Shown piece after piece: positions 1 to 8,720 of a stretch of DNA of 64,000 nucleotides. Position 1 is the stretch's first letter, and each line of letters opens with the position of its first letter. The notes under the pieces are model-generated. The model was not told the origin of the DNA. It made no database searches and saw only the letters and a list, made by a program, of their open reading frames with translations. The DNA comes from Fructobacillus papyrifericola (GTDB lineage Bacteria; Bacillota; Bacilli; Lactobacillales; Lactobacillaceae): positions 434,001 to 498,000 of the forward strand of contig NZ_JAAMFJ010000001.1 of assembly GCF_018437235.1 (NCBI RefSeq), given 5' to 3'. A program made the position numbers and the translations under genes.

Positions 1-26
1 ATGTGCTAAGCATTCCTTTAGCACAT
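1..26. repeat. Inverted repeat at window edge
   Basis: Nine-base arms ATGTGCTAA (1-9) and TTAGCACAT (18-26) are perfect reverse complements around an 8-base loop. It lies just before a second hairpin. No T tract follows on the + strand, so any terminator role would be for a minus-strand reading that leaves the window. Confidence 0.4.
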
Positions 27-30
27 AAAA

Positions 31-71
31 AAGAGCACGCCAAGATGTAAAAGTCGGAGCATGCTTTTTTC
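31..71. terminator. Bidirectional intrinsic terminator
   Basis: AGCACGCC (34-41) pairs with GGAGCATGCT (56-65) through eight pairs, with one wobble and one bulged base. An A tract lies on the left and a T tract on the right, so it can terminate in both directions. It would end the decayed epimerase gene that reads leftward. Confidence 0.65.
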
Positions 72-98
72 GTTTAATTAGGAAGATGGTATTAATCC

Positions 99-670
99 TT
101 ATTTTTGTACTAATTCATCAATTAAGTCATTAACGACATTATCAACTGAAATCGGCTTTTACTTACTTGAGAAAAAGCCCAGTAACTTGAAGACAGGTGC
201 TATTTTTGAAAGAAAATCATCGCGCCCACCACCAATGACTGACGTTGGATTAACAATGACAACTGGCAGACCAGAATCTTGGTATTCAGAAGCAATGTCG
301 ACCTTAGTCTGGATAAAACACTTTGGCCCAAGCTTTACCTGGACGAAGCCGAGTCCTTTAATCCGATATTTTCCCGCCAAAGTTAACGCATTCTGTGCTG
401 GTAGCCAGTTTGTTTGCTTGTCTTTTTCAGCCGTGTTTTCAGGTCGACCAACAAGATTGATGACGTAATCAATTTTGTTGGGCACTTGTTCCTCAACCCA
501 ATCCAAATTGCGTACATCACCTACGAAGCTGTGAACACGTTGGTTGGCAACATCCCACTTCCCGGAACGAGATACTAAATCAAATTCAGCTTCTGCACTT
601 TTCTGTAACCATCGGCTAATTAAGTTTTCCTAATATAGCCATTCCCACCTAAAACTAAAATGTTTGTCAT
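99..670 (-). pseudogene. Broken NAD-dependent epimerase/dehydratase family gene
   Basis: Read leftward from the ATG at 668-670, the product begins MTNILVLGGNGYI, the glycine-rich dinucleotide-binding start of atypical SDR/NAD(P)-binding epimerases. The frame then breaks near 625-640: after GYI the downstream coding (ISRWLQKSAEAEF onward) lies in another frame, consistent with loss of one base. The body (506 to 159) carries recognisable family sequence such as NLVGRPENT and VIVNPTSVIGG. At 159-161 an in-frame TAA follows FFSSK. Beyond it the same frame continues as KPISVDNVVNDLIDELVQK and stops at 99-101, so this looks like a Tyr codon turned to stop. One frameshift plus one nonsense change make it a pseudogene of roughly 190 codons. 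It is divergent from a TetR gene that is also broken. Confidence 0.8.
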
Positions 671-756
671 GTCTTTTCTTCCAATCTTTCATTAATACCG
701 CTATTCTAGTAGGTAGTGAGATTAGAAGAAGTACGGTTTCAATGAAAGTGTTCAAA

Positions 757-1322
757 ATGACTAAACTTAGCACGAAGGATAAAATCTATCAGAGCATCAT
801 CAATCTAACGCTGGAAAAATTCTTAGAGAAACTATCCGTGGCTGAAATTACTAGGCATGCGGCCATCACCAGAGGAAACTTCTACAATCATTTCACTGAT
901 TTGACCGATGCCATTCAATCACTTGAGGATGAGCAATTAACGCAACTAACTACCATTCTTAAGGGCACAAGAGCTATTCATGGTGGTGATCAAAATGAAA
1001 AAGAATTTTACAAAGAAGTCTTGCTTCAAATTGAACGAAACAAGAATACCTATCAGCAACTTTTGTCTAATAACGGTGCCCTAAGTTTTTAAATAAACTG
1101 AAAAACTTCATTCGACCCTATCTTGGCATCGACCGCTTTGAACGGTCAAAACAAAATAAAATGATACCAAAGGGTTTTGCTGAAAACTATGTCTTTCATA
1201 GCATCATCGATAGTTTGGTTTATTGGCTGGAAGACAGCCCCGAAACACCAGTATCCGTTGTCGTTGACGTTCTCCTTAACACTCGTCGCCTTACTCCATT
1301 GGAGGTTTCTGGAATTAATTAA
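757..1322 (+). pseudogene. TetR/AcrR family regulator, frameshifted
   Basis: The N-terminal part (from the ATG at 757, or an in-frame ATG at 742) is a TetR-type DNA-binding domain: KDKIYQSIINLTLEKF, then the helix-turn-helix core SVAEITRHAAITRGNFYNHF. The frame ends at TAA 1090-1092 directly after a run of five T bases. With one extra T the protein would run on as LNKLKNFIRPYLGIDRF through VVVDVLLNTRRLTPLE to TAA at 1320-1322, giving a normal-length TetR ligand-binding domain of about 188 residues in total. A single-base deletion in the homopolymer is the simplest explanation. A sequencing error cannot be excluded for this site alone, but the divergent neighbour is also broken. It probably once controlled that epimerase. 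Confidence 0.8.
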
Positions 1323-1357
1323 AAAACGTTCTATAAGTTTAACTTATAGAACGTTTT
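1323..1357. terminator. Perfect-hairpin bidirectional terminator
   Basis: Seventeen-base arms (1323-1339 and 1341-1357) are exact reverse complements, with A and T tracts outside. It separates the convergent TetR pseudogene and the yefM-yoeB operon. Confidence 0.85.
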
Positions 1358-1363
1358 ATTTCT

Positions 1364-1624
1364 TTATCGATGATAATGATACCTAACCGAAACGATGTAT
1401 AAATCACCCTTTTCGACATAATAGATTAGACGATGTTCTTCTGATATTCGTCGTGACCAAAGTCCAGAATAGTCGCCCTTAAGTGGTTCGGGCTTTCCAA
1501 TGCCATCAAAAGGATTTCGCATCACATCATGTAATAATTTACGAATGCGCTTAACTAATTTTTTATCGTTATCCAGCCACCACTCAAAATCATCCCAGGA
1601 TTCGGTTGACCAAATAATCTTCAT
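1364..1624 (-). CDS. yoeB: Toxin YoeB (Txe/YoeB ribosome-dependent mRNA endonuclease)
   Basis: The start at 1624 gives 86 residues beginning MKIIWSTESWDDF, the usual YoeB size. The catalytic residues known from E. coli YoeB are present at the same numbers: Glu46 (in KPEPLKG), Arg65 (EEHRLIY), His83 and Tyr84 (RYHYHR). The family is a RelE-fold toxin that enters the ribosomal A site and cuts mRNA. It is toxic unless bound by YefM. The ATG overlaps the TGA of yefM in an ATGA quartet, so translation is coupled and antitoxin is made first. The intact catalytic set suggests an active toxin rather than a relic. An alternative ATG nine bases upstream is less likely, because it would break the tight overlap and the family start. 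Confidence 0.93.
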   Translation of the reverse strand: MKIIWSTESWDDFEWWLDNDKKLVKRIRKLLHDVMRNPFDGIGKPEPLKGDYSGLWSRRISEEHRLIYYVEKGDLYIVSVRYHYHR

Positions 1625-1875
1625 GCGTCCCACTCGTGAGTCTTGCCTTGACCAGCACGAAACGATTCAAGAGAACGATTAATGTGATCAACATTTGCTT
1701 TCGATTGACGAATATAGGCATTCTCAATAAGATTTTCATATTCATCCTGACTAATTAAAACAGCATTATCGTCAGAACGTTTTGAGGTAATGACAACGGC
1801 TTCTGCATCATCATTGACTAATTGCATGAAGCGTTTCAAATTGTTACGAACGTTTGAATAAGTAATTGCTTGCAT
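1621..1875 (-). CDS. yefM: Antitoxin YefM (Phd/YefM family)
   Basis: The start at 1875 gives 84 residues (MQAITYSNVRNNL), preceded by GGGAG eight bases upstream; an in-frame upstream start would give an unlikely N-terminal extension. The N-terminal half (about 1-55) matches the Phd/YefM DNA-binding fold: AITYSNVRNNLKRFM, AVVITSKRSDDNAVLIS, EYENLIENAYI. The C-terminal tail is the flexible toxin-wrapping part. YefM neutralises YoeB and, alone or in complex, represses its own promoter. It forms a two-gene operon with yoeB (4-base overlap) under the promoter at 1911-1939, with a TGTACA element next to it. It lies between a decayed regulator and a metabolic gene, a typical chromosomal toxin-antitoxin setting. 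Confidence 0.92.
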   Translation of the reverse strand: MQAITYSNVRNNLKRFMQLVNDDAEAVVITSKRSDDNAVLISQDEYENLIENAYIRQSKANVDHINRSLESFRAGQGKTHEWDA

Positions 1876-1891
1876 AGCCAAACTCCCTTCA

Positions 1892-1951
1892 ACAGTAATT
1901 AACTGTCCCAATTATCCAACACCCCTTCTTTTTTGTCAATATTTTGTACAA
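1892..1951 (-). promoter_or_regulatory. yefM-yoeB promoter with TGTACA operator element
   Basis: On the minus strand TTGACA (1934-1939) is followed by a 17-base spacer and GATAAT (1911-1916). Just upstream of the -35 lies the palindrome TTGTACAA (1944-1951). E. coli YefM-YoeB binds palindromes with a TGTACA core, so this is a plausible autoregulatory site. A second palindrome, ACAGTAATTAACTGT (1892-1906), sits at the expected transcription start. Confidence 0.7.
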
Positions 1952-1974
1952 TAAAATTAACGCATGATTAAATT

Positions 1975-2008
1975 AAAAAAGCCTCGAAGTCACCGACTTC
2001 AAGACCTC
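1975..2008 (-). terminator. Terminator of the YdcF-like gene
   Basis: Reading leftward, GAAGTC-GGT-GACTTC extended by flanking pairs is followed by a run of six T bases. It lies just past the stop codon at 2021. Confidence 0.75.
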
Positions 2009-2020
2009 TTATCATCATTT

Positions 2021-3079
2021 TCAAATAAAAATCAACGCACTCATCACCACAATCAACGCGGTCATCACAACGTGAAAGCGCTTGTGATTGAGCAAGATAG
2101 CAATGTATTCACGAATCAATGCGTTTGGCAGGAAGTAAGAAGAAGTCTTCGCGCCAATACCGTTAATATTTAAACCAACCAAACGGGCGTATCCCGCAGC
2201 ACGAAAGACGTGATAATCGTTCGTGGCAAAAATGCCCTTATCAATATCAAAGCCGTGTGCTTCCAGTAACTGCTTTGAAAAGAGCATGTTTTCGTAGGTA
2301 TTTTTGGACTTGTCATCGACCAAAATTTTGTCAGCGGGCACACCATGTTCGACGGCGTATTCTTTCATGGCAACGCCCTCGGGTAGCTTCTCATCACCAC
2401 CTTGTCCACCAGACATGACAATCGTCAGCATCTTGCCCGTCTTTTCAAACTGATTCTTTTGCAAATCAGTGGCGGCCTGGATTCGTGATCCCAGTAATGG
2501 TGACACTTTAGTACCACCAATTAAGCCAGAGCCCAATACGATGACGTATTCCTGGTCATCTTTTGGTCGAAAGACTTTGGTGATGAAAAAAGAGGTTAAG
2601 AAAGTCAGCACCCAAAAGAGCAGGTAGAGAACAAAAAGATTCGAAACGTTCTGTAAAAAAGCGATTGGTTTCGAATTTGGCCACCAGCTGTTTAGCAAAC
2701 GGAATCCGGCTGGCACAATGATTAAAAGAAAGCCAATAATCAAGGTTAAGACATTCCCCAATGAATGACTTTCCCGGCGCCAAACAATCAAACCGTTAAA
2801 AATAAATAGGTAGGCCGACGTCGCCAATAACAAGAAGATTGGAATCGCAATGATGACTAAGAGCACGAGATAGCCACTCAGCAGAGTTGGCTGATTAAGC
2901 GAAACCAAAAGTAACGTCAGCGTTAGAAAGTAAGCGATAATGGTGATGTTGACAACAATTCCACAGAGCAGTCGGTAGCGATTTTTTTGAATTAAACGAT
3001 GAGAAACATAGGTTAGGATGGCCGACAAAATGAGCGAAAAAATCAGCGGACCAGCCACCTGGCTAAATAAACGAGACAT
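2021..3079 (-). CDS. YdcF/DUF218-family membrane protein
   Basis: 352 residues; start ATG at 3079 preceded by GGAG. The first 170 residues hold about five hydrophobic membrane segments (near 10-27, 37-60, 70-100, 110-127, 148-170). A DUF218 domain follows (about 178-325), with the typical start YVIVLGSGLIGG, the internal MSGGQGGDEKLPEG and the KSKNTYENMLFS motif. A last hydrophobic stretch ends the protein (about 335-352). DUF218 proteins (SanA, ElyC, YdcF) are linked in other bacteria to envelope integrity or cell-wall precursor metabolism, but their reaction is not settled; the architecture here, multi-TM plus DUF218, is common in Lactobacillales. Single-gene transcription unit: possible -10 TATAAT upstream near 3117 and a terminator downstream at 1975-2008. 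Confidence 0.85.
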   Translation of the reverse strand: MSRLFSQVAGPLIFSLILSAILTYVSHRLIQKNRYRLLCGIVVNITIIAYFLTLTLLLVSLNQPTLLSGYLVLLVIIAIPIFLLLATSAYLFIFNGLIVWRRESHSLGNVLTLIIGFLLIIVPAGFRLLNSWWPNSKPIAFLQNVSNLFVLYLLFWVLTFLTSFFITKVFRPKDDQEYVIVLGSGLIGGTKVSPLLGSRIQAATDLQKNQFEKTGKMLTIVMSGGQGGDEKLPEGVAMKEYAVEHGVPADKILVDDKSKNTYENMLFSKQLLEAHGFDIDKGIFATNDYHVFRAAGYARLVGLNINGIGAKTSSYFLPNALIREYIAILLNHKRFHVVMTALIVVMSALIFI

Positions 3080-3154
3080 GAACAGCTCCTTCAGTTCTTT
3101 ATCTTTGTAAGTTCATTATAAGGCATTTGAGTCAGGATGATAAGAAGCACGACC

Positions 3155-4126
3155 TTACAAAACAGTAAGTTTGCTGTTGCCGTCTTTGCTGGCCTTGACG
3201 TAGAAGTTAGTACCCAGAGGCAGGGTAAAAATCGGCTGTGTGTGTCCAAAATCCACGTCGTAAAGAACGGGGATGGTTTGCAAAACGGGATATTTGTCGA
3301 GGATTAATTGCAGATTCTCCTCAGACATTTGATTTATCACTGGAAAACGTCCAATGACCAAAGCAGCAAGATCGGGATGAAGTTGCAAAATCTGTGCTAG
3401 TTGACTCGAAAACTCAAGCGGACTGCCCCCTTTTGCTTGTTCAACAAAAACAACGGGATTAGCTACTTCAGGAAAATAAGTGGTCCCAGCCTGCAAATTG
3501 TAAGTTTGAATATTGCCACCTGTTGAAGTGCCCCTAGCCGAACCCTCATTGTAGGCTTTCCACTCCCCTGCTTTCAGCTGTCGTGCAAGAGAAGAATCGA
3601 ACCACGCATCGGATGACCAGGATGCACTCGGCTTCAATTCAAAAGAATGATGGCTGACTGCTTCAAGAAAAGACTGACTTTGGTACTCCTGCAACTCGTC
3701 CATTTTAAAGGAAGAATAGGCCGGACCGTAGAAAGTCGCCAGGCCAGTTTTTGCTCGGATGGCATTATGCAAACTTGTCGTATCTGAATAGCCACAAAAG
3801 ACCTTAGGATGTTTTGCAAGCAAATCATAGTCAATGTATGGCAATAACTCGTTCGAGTTGTTACCTCCAATGGTCGTCATGACGGCCTTCACCTGCTCGT
3901 CAAGAAAAGCATCGTGCAAGTCTGCAACACGGGAGGCAATGCTGCTTGAGTAAAAGACATCGTTTTCCAAAATATGCTGTCCAAAGCTGACCTGAAAGCC
4001 CAGTGCTTCCAAACGTTTCTTTGCCCGTAAATTTTTATTAAATCCACCAACACGGGCGATGGATGAACTGGGCGAAATAATCCGGATTTCATCCCCTTTG
4101 TTCAATAAAGTCGGTCGCTTAATCAT
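3155..4126 (-). CDS. S66-family peptidase (LD-carboxypeptidase / MccF-like)
   Basis: 323 residues. The fold and active-site signatures of peptidase family S66 are visible: nucleophile Ser114 in CGYSDTT, Glu229 in VVFVEQ, and His295 in DFGHTQP, which together form the Ser-Glu-His triad of LdcA and MccF. The N terminus MIKRPTLLNKGDEIRIISPSS is also typical. Members either trim the terminal D-alanine from muropeptide tetrapeptides during wall recycling (LdcA) or cleave microcin-C-like peptide-nucleotides and give self-immunity (MccF). The sequence alone does not decide between them. No signal peptide is seen, so it acts in the cytoplasm. It stands alone, divergent from the broken UvrA paralogue, with a short intergenic region of about 80 bases carrying both promoters. 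Confidence 0.88.
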   Translation of the reverse strand: MIKRPTLLNKGDEIRIISPSSSIARVGGFNKNLRAKKRLEALGFQVSFGQHILENDVFYSSSIASRVADLHDAFLDEQVKAVMTTIGGNNSNELLPYIDYDLLAKHPKVFCGYSDTTSLHNAIRAKTGLATFYGPAYSSFKMDELQEYQSQSFLEAVSHHSFELKPSASWSSDAWFDSSLARQLKAGEWKAYNEGSARGTSTGGNIQTYNLQAGTTYFPEVANPVVFVEQAKGGSPLEFSSQLAQILQLHPDLAALVIGRFPVINQMSEENLQLILDKYPVLQTIPVLYDVDFGHTQPIFTLPLGTNFYVKASKDGNSKLTVL

Positions 4127-4205
4127 CTACACACTCCCAATCAAAAGTTACTTAATTGTACTATACTTGAACTATCCGGAAAGAAAAGGCTAATTAGGAG
4201 GCAAC

Positions 4206-6779
4206 ATGACCAAACATCCATCCATCCATCCCCAGTCAAATTGAAGTTCGTGGCGGCCGAGTACATAATTTAAAAAACATCAACGTGGACATTCCACTCA
4301 ATCAGTTTGTGGCCATTTCGGGACGCTCGGGTTCTGGTAAGTCCTCCCTGGCCATGGGCATCCTCTTTTCAGAAGGGTCCAGGCGCTACTTGGAATCCTT
4401 ATCCACCTATACCCAAAATCGAATGGGCAAGGATACAGCGGCAGAAGTCGATTCGGTTCAATACATACCGGCAGCCATTGCCTTAAAGCAGCGACCGGCA
4501 ACGCCGGGGGAACGATCGACTTTGGGCTCCATTAGCGAACTAGCCAATATTACTAGGCTAATCTTTTCACGCCTGGGTTCGCCTGTTTGCCCAAATGGCC
4601 ACCGAATGGCCCCTTCCCTTGCCATTGCTCAGGCCATGAACGCCGCCGAAAAACCGGGTGAACACCATAACCAAGGGCAACTCACCTGTCCCGTTTGTGG
4701 CGTCCATTTTACGGCCTTTTCAGCTGAAGACTTTTCCTTTAATAGCACGGGTGCCCGTCCCACCTGTCACGGAACCGGACAGGTTCGTGAACTAGATGAA
4801 CAGAAGTTGATTAAGGATGAGAATCTATCCATCAAGGACGGAGCCGTCGCTTCTTGGCACCTGCCTGGTCGTAATTTCATGCCCTCAATTGCCCAGACTT
4901 TGGGTGTTCGTATCGATGTCCCCTACAAGGATTTATCGGACAAAGAAAAGCAGATTGTCTTACACGGGGAAAAGAAACTCTACCCGGTTGACTTTCATAC
5001 CTCAACTGGTCGCGTCTACCACTCGGACGGTTCCCTCTATGAAAACGCCTATGATGCGGTCACGGATTCACTCGCCAACGTCAAAAGTCAGGCAACGCTC
5101 AAAAAACTGAACAAATTCTACCATTTCTCCATCTGCCCAACTTGTCATGGTTCACGGTTAAATCCGGCTTTGTTAAAACAGACGGTCGACGGGCAAAACA
5201 TCGTGCAGGTGTCCAATTTACCACTAGGAAAATTAGAAGGCTGGGCATCACAGACCTTTTCTTCCCTACCTAAAAACATGACAAAATTGGCCAAGACGCT
5301 CTTTCAAAACTTAACGGGAACGTTGCGCCCAATCCTTGAACTCGGTCTGGACTATTTAACCATGTCACGACCCGGCGCATCGCTTTCAACCGGAAGGTAC
5401 AACGGCTACAACTGGCTAAAACAATCCGGGCCCAGACTACCGGTGTTCTTTATGTGCTGGACGAACCATCCATTGGACTACACCCGGATAACATTCGGGG
5501 CTTTATCAAAGTCTTTCGACAACTGATTGCACAAGGCAACTCGCTCGTCGTAGTCGACCACGAGGTAGACCTCATTGCAGCAGCCGACTGGATTATCGAG
5601 ATTGGTCCAGGTTCTGGTGAGGCTGGCGGTCACGTCATTGATGCCGGAACACCAGGCGATTTAGCCAAGAAGCCAGCCTCACTCATTGCGCCATTCTTGA
5701 CTGGGAAAGCCGACATCCTCCATCAAAAAGTCAATGCACAGGGTCAGGGCTGGACAACGCTCACGGTTGATCATTTTCATAATCTCAACAACGTTTCGGT
5801 AAAAATTCCAGAACACGAAATTTCGACAATCACGGGCTTTTCAGGAGCCGGTAAAACGTCACTGATTTTGGATAACCTCTTACCGGCCATTCAAGCCAAA
5901 AAAGCTGGGGATGGGTTGCCGAAAACGGTAAGTTCACTGACGACGTCAATAACTAATACGGTCGCCATTGATGCCAAACCAATCGGCCGGAATGCCCGCT
6001 CGACTTTGGCAACCTATACCAACATTATGGATGGTCTTCGGGAACTCTTTGCAGCTCAGCCAGCGGCGAAAAAAGCCGCCCTTACGCCAAGCGACTTTTC
6101 TTACAATAACAAGTCCGGAGCCTGCCCAACCTGTCAAGGATTAGGCGTAATTACGGAGGATGTGCAGTTTCTACCAGACATCGTTGAGACCTGTCCAACC
6201 TGTGACGGGGGTCGATACAACGAGAAAATCCAGACCATTTTCTGGCGGGGACATTCGATCGTCGACATCTTGAATTTGTCAGTTAAAGAGGCCCTCCCCC
6301 TGTTTCAGGATGAAGAAAAGATTGAACAAGAGCTAAAACTACTTGATGAGATTGGGCTTCACTACCTCCATCTTGGTCAGGCAACGCCTTCTCTTTCTGG
6401 TGGTGAAGCACAACGTCTGAAGCTTGTTTCCCATCTACACAAAAGTCAAAAGAACAGTCTCTTTGTCTTTGATGAACCAACGATTGGCTTGCACCCCTTA
6501 GATGTTCAGACACTGCTCGGTGTCTTGAACCGACTTAAAGAAAAGGGCGCAACTATCGTCATTATCACTCATGATCTTGATATGATGACCAATGCTGATT
6601 GGTTAATCGACCTCGGTCCACGCGGTGGCGACCAGGGGGGACGTGTCATGGCGATGGGCCAACCAAAAGAATTAGCTGAGCAATCCGACAGTTTAACAAC
6701 ACAGTATTTACACGAACATTTCGAAAAATTTCACCTTTTTAGTGAAAGTTCTTCAAAGTTAGATAACGAACGTTTATAA
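4206..6779 (+). pseudogene. UvrA-like ABC protein (excinuclease A paralogue), two frameshifts
   Basis: A perfect AGGAGG precedes the ATG at 4206, but this frame ends after 12 codons. Four tandem CATC units (4215-4230) follow; removing one restores the frame into IEVRGGRVHNLKNINVDIP, the normal UvrA start. Then come Walker A (GRSGSGKSSLA) and zinc-binding Cys pairs. Near 5392-5396, in the ABC signature (LSTGE), a base is missing: GGAAGGTA reads where GGAGAGGTA would give GEVQRLQLAKTI. The rest (from 5397, entering VLDEPSIGLHPDN at about 5454) is intact, with a second Walker A (GFSGAGKTSL), CPTC zinc ligands, LSGGEAQRLKL and DEPTIGLHP. The intended protein of about 856 residues belongs to the short UvrA paralogues (DrrC-like) linked to drug tolerance rather than core repair. 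The gene is probably inactive here. Confidence 0.82.
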
Positions 6780-6829
6780 TGAGAGTATTCGTTTTAAATA
6801 CTTCATAAATATAAACTAAAGGAGCTAGC

Positions 6830-7570
6830 ATGGCAGAAGAACAGGACAGCCTCTTTCAATGCTTAATTGACCACGCCGAATACGACTTTGCGGGTGGTGC
6901 TTTCTTACACGAATTAGATCCGGAAACTAAGAAATTAATTATCGCCGATCATCCGAAAGCTTCTGATCAGAGCTTTATCTGTTCTGAACACTTGGTAAAA
7001 TATCGTCTTCAAAAACTTGATAAGATGATTCAAGAGGATAAGAAAAAGAACAAGCAAATTCACCAAAAGATGCACCGTGTTCTCGACAACGATAACTACA
7101 AGATTATCGATGTTGGTAAGAAGCTCGAAAACACCTATACCCTTGGACAAAAGATTGCGGACGGTGTTGCCCACTTTGGTGGTTCGTGGCCATTCGTGAT
7201 TTCCTTTGTCGCTATCATGCTTGGTTGGATCATCATCAACGTGACGCACGTCTTCGGCGCAAACTTCGATCCCTTCCCCTTCATCCTATTGAACTTGTTC
7301 CTGTCAATGGTCGCTGCCATTCAGGCGCCCTTAATCATGATGGCGCAAAATCGTGCTTCTGACTATGATCGGATGGAATCAAAAAACGATTACCACGTGA
7401 ACTTGAAGTCTGAAGAAGAAATTCGCCTTCTACACGCCAAAGTCGACCACCTCATCCAACAAGATCAACCAAACAGCATGCAAATTCAAAAGATGCAAAT
7501 GGAGATGCTAGCTTCCATCAATGAACAACTTGCATTGCTGACAAAGGAAGAAGATGCAAGTGACAAATAA
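6830..7570 (+). CDS. DUF1003-family membrane protein
   Basis: 246 residues, ATG preceded by AAAGGAG. The central region (about 110-190) is the DUF1003 hallmark: GGSWPFVISFVAIMLGWII (membrane segment), FDPFPFILLNLFLSM and AAIQAPLIMMAQNRAS (second segment). The N-terminal 80 residues are charged and cytoplasmic with HELD and Cys-containing patches; the C-terminal 50 residues are predicted helical and may form a coiled coil (DHLIQQ, MQIQKMQMEMLASINEQL). Function of DUF1003 is unknown; it is widespread in Lactobacillales and often annotated cyclic-nucleotide-binding-like or simply DUF1003. A possible -10 (TATAAT, 6775-6780) lies at the end of the upstream pseudogene, so expression would be independent of it. 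A terminator follows at 7596-7624. Confidence 0.88.
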   Translation: MAEEQDSLFQCLIDHAEYDFAGGAFLHELDPETKKLIIADHPKASDQSFICSEHLVKYRLQKLDKMIQEDKKKNKQIHQKMHRVLDNDNYKIIDVGKKLENTYTLGQKIADGVAHFGGSWPFVISFVAIMLGWIIINVTHVFGANFDPFPFILLNLFLSMVAAIQAPLIMMAQNRASDYDRMESKNDYHVNLKSEEEIRLLHAKVDHLIQQDQPNSMQIQKMQMEMLASINEQLALLTKEEDASDK

Positions 7571-7595
7571 GAAAAATAAGAAAAATAAGCAAACA

Positions 7596-7624
7596 AAAAG
7601 GCGCTCAGTTTGAGCGTCTTTTTT
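7596..7624. terminator. Terminator after the DUF1003 gene
   Basis: GGCGCTCA-GTT-TGAGCGTC followed by TTTTTT. It follows short AAGAAAAAT tandem repeats (7570-7590) and overlaps the end of the SDR stump on the other strand. Confidence 0.85.
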
Positions 7625-7835
7625 GTGTGTTAATAAGATTTTGGGCTGATTGCTGCACCTGATTAATTGGACGAATCGTAATATCGTTCACTGCAGCATC
7701 GGCTGGCATATCCAATACATTGGTGACCACCGATGCAATGCGTTCGGCTAAAATCGCATATTCTTCGTAATTTTTTTCGGCATTTTCACGAATCTTTGAA
7801 TCAGTCATGTGTGAGGGCAAATTAAAAAAGGACAA
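7605..7835 (-). pseudogene. 3' stump of a short-chain dehydrogenase
   Basis: Only the C-terminal third of an SDR remains: NLPSHMTDSKIRE, then ILAERIASVVTNVLDMPADAAVNDITIRPINQV, the segment that follows the catalytic domain in YdfG-like enzymes (compare AEDIANAVAYMVDQPEHVDVNEMIIRP in the full SDR at 10017-10769). The nucleotide-binding motif, NNAG and YxxxK are absent, and the sequence upstream of about 7830 is unrelated, so roughly 180 codons have been deleted. There is no convincing ribosome binding site. It sits at the 3' end of the MerR-controlled redox operon and is probably a deletion relic of a second SDR. Confidence 0.75.
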
Positions 7836-7865
7836 ACAATAAATGTTGGTCCCTTATTAGATAAA

Positions 7866-8720
7866 TTATGATAGTTTATCCGTCAAAAACTTGACTAATA
7901 ACTCATCTACCTCTTGATTTTCGTGTAGCTTCGAATGCTGAGCGTTCTTGCCTGAAATTAACCGTTCCTGGTAAGTACTTGGTGATTGAACAAAGTACTT
8001 CAGCGACTTGGAAGAATTGTTTGGCACCGTCGAATCGGACTGTGTCGATCCCGTACTGTTCCCGTAGATGTTTAGCACCTTCGTTGAGTTGTTCTGGTAG
8101 TACTTTTCCAATCCAGCTAAGGCCTTGAAGGTGTCGGTTTCCTGACTAGGCTGTCCCTGTTCATTCAATGACGAGAAGGCCGCTCCTTGACGGTTCAAAC
8201 CGTTAAAGTGACCAGCAATGTCAATTTCGCGCTTAACCGCTGGCAGCTGGCTACTCTGCTGCACATGATTCTTCAGATAATAGACAATGGCCATGTTTCC
8301 CATGGAATGGCCAATTAGGTTGACGGATTTGATACCTTGCTTGTGCAGTTGTGTCATGATAGTCGTCACCCATTGATTCGTCTTGGCAAAGTCAACATTG
8401 CTATTATCATTAAACTGAACGAGGTAAATTGGATTTTTGTCACCAGCCTTGGCCTGGCCTGAAAAGTCGACTTTTCCGTTCTTTGAAACCGTGACGTTAA
8501 TCTTACGGCTGGAGACTTTCTCCTTAACCAAGTAATTGCTCATTGACTTTTCAGCATTGCGTGATGAACCATAACCATGGAAGAACACCGTTGCTTCCGT
8601 TGGCTTGGGCTCATTGCTTTTCGTTTGGTTCTGTTGCCGTTGATAAAGAAAGGCCGCGGCAGCAACCACCACGACAAGGAGCGGAATCAGGATAAGTAGA
8701 ACTTTTTTGTGTTTTTTCAT
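7866..8720 (-). CDS. DUF915 alpha/beta-hydrolase, membrane-anchored (paralogue 1)
   Basis: 284 residues. The N terminus MKKHKKVLLILIPLLVVVVAAAAF is a signal anchor, so the catalytic domain faces outward. The domain starts with ATVFFHGYGSSRNAEKSM (oxyanion-side HGYG), carries the nucleophile elbow GHSMGN, and ends with NAQHSKLHENQEVD, which supplies the likely catalytic His. These are features of the DUF915 hydrolase family common in lactobacilli; substrates are unknown. The start overlaps the stop of the DUF2255 gene (ATGA), so it is the fourth gene of the MerR-controlled operon. A close paralogue lies at 22545-23402: both share NSSKSLKYFVQSPSTY and the HSKLHEN block. Confidence 0.87.
   Translation of the reverse strand: MKKHKKVLLILIPLLVVVVAAAAFLYQRQQNQTKSNEPKPTEATVFFHGYGSSRNAEKSMSNYLVKEKVSSRKINVTVSKNGKVDFSGQAKAGDKNPIYLVQFNDNSNVDFAKTNQWVTTIMTQLHKQGIKSVNLIGHSMGNMAIVYYLKNHVQQSSQLPAVKREIDIAGHFNGLNRQGAAFSSLNEQGQPSQETDTFKALAGLEKYYQNNSTKVLNIYGNSTGSTQSDSTVPNNSSKSLKYFVQSPSTYQERLISGKNAQHSKLHENQEVDELLVKFLTDKLS

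Noticed and set aside
1177-1386. Plus-strand 69-codon frame
   Set aside because: It is the shifted reading of the TetR pseudogene's C-terminal half and continues through the terminator.
2072-2088. Second cre-like sequence TGAAAGCGCTTGTG
   Set aside because: It falls in the C-terminal coding part of the YdcF-like gene, far from any promoter.
7570-7592. AAGAAAAAT tandem repeats
   Set aside because: Only two to three imperfect copies after a stop codon; no sign of a regulatory or mobile role.
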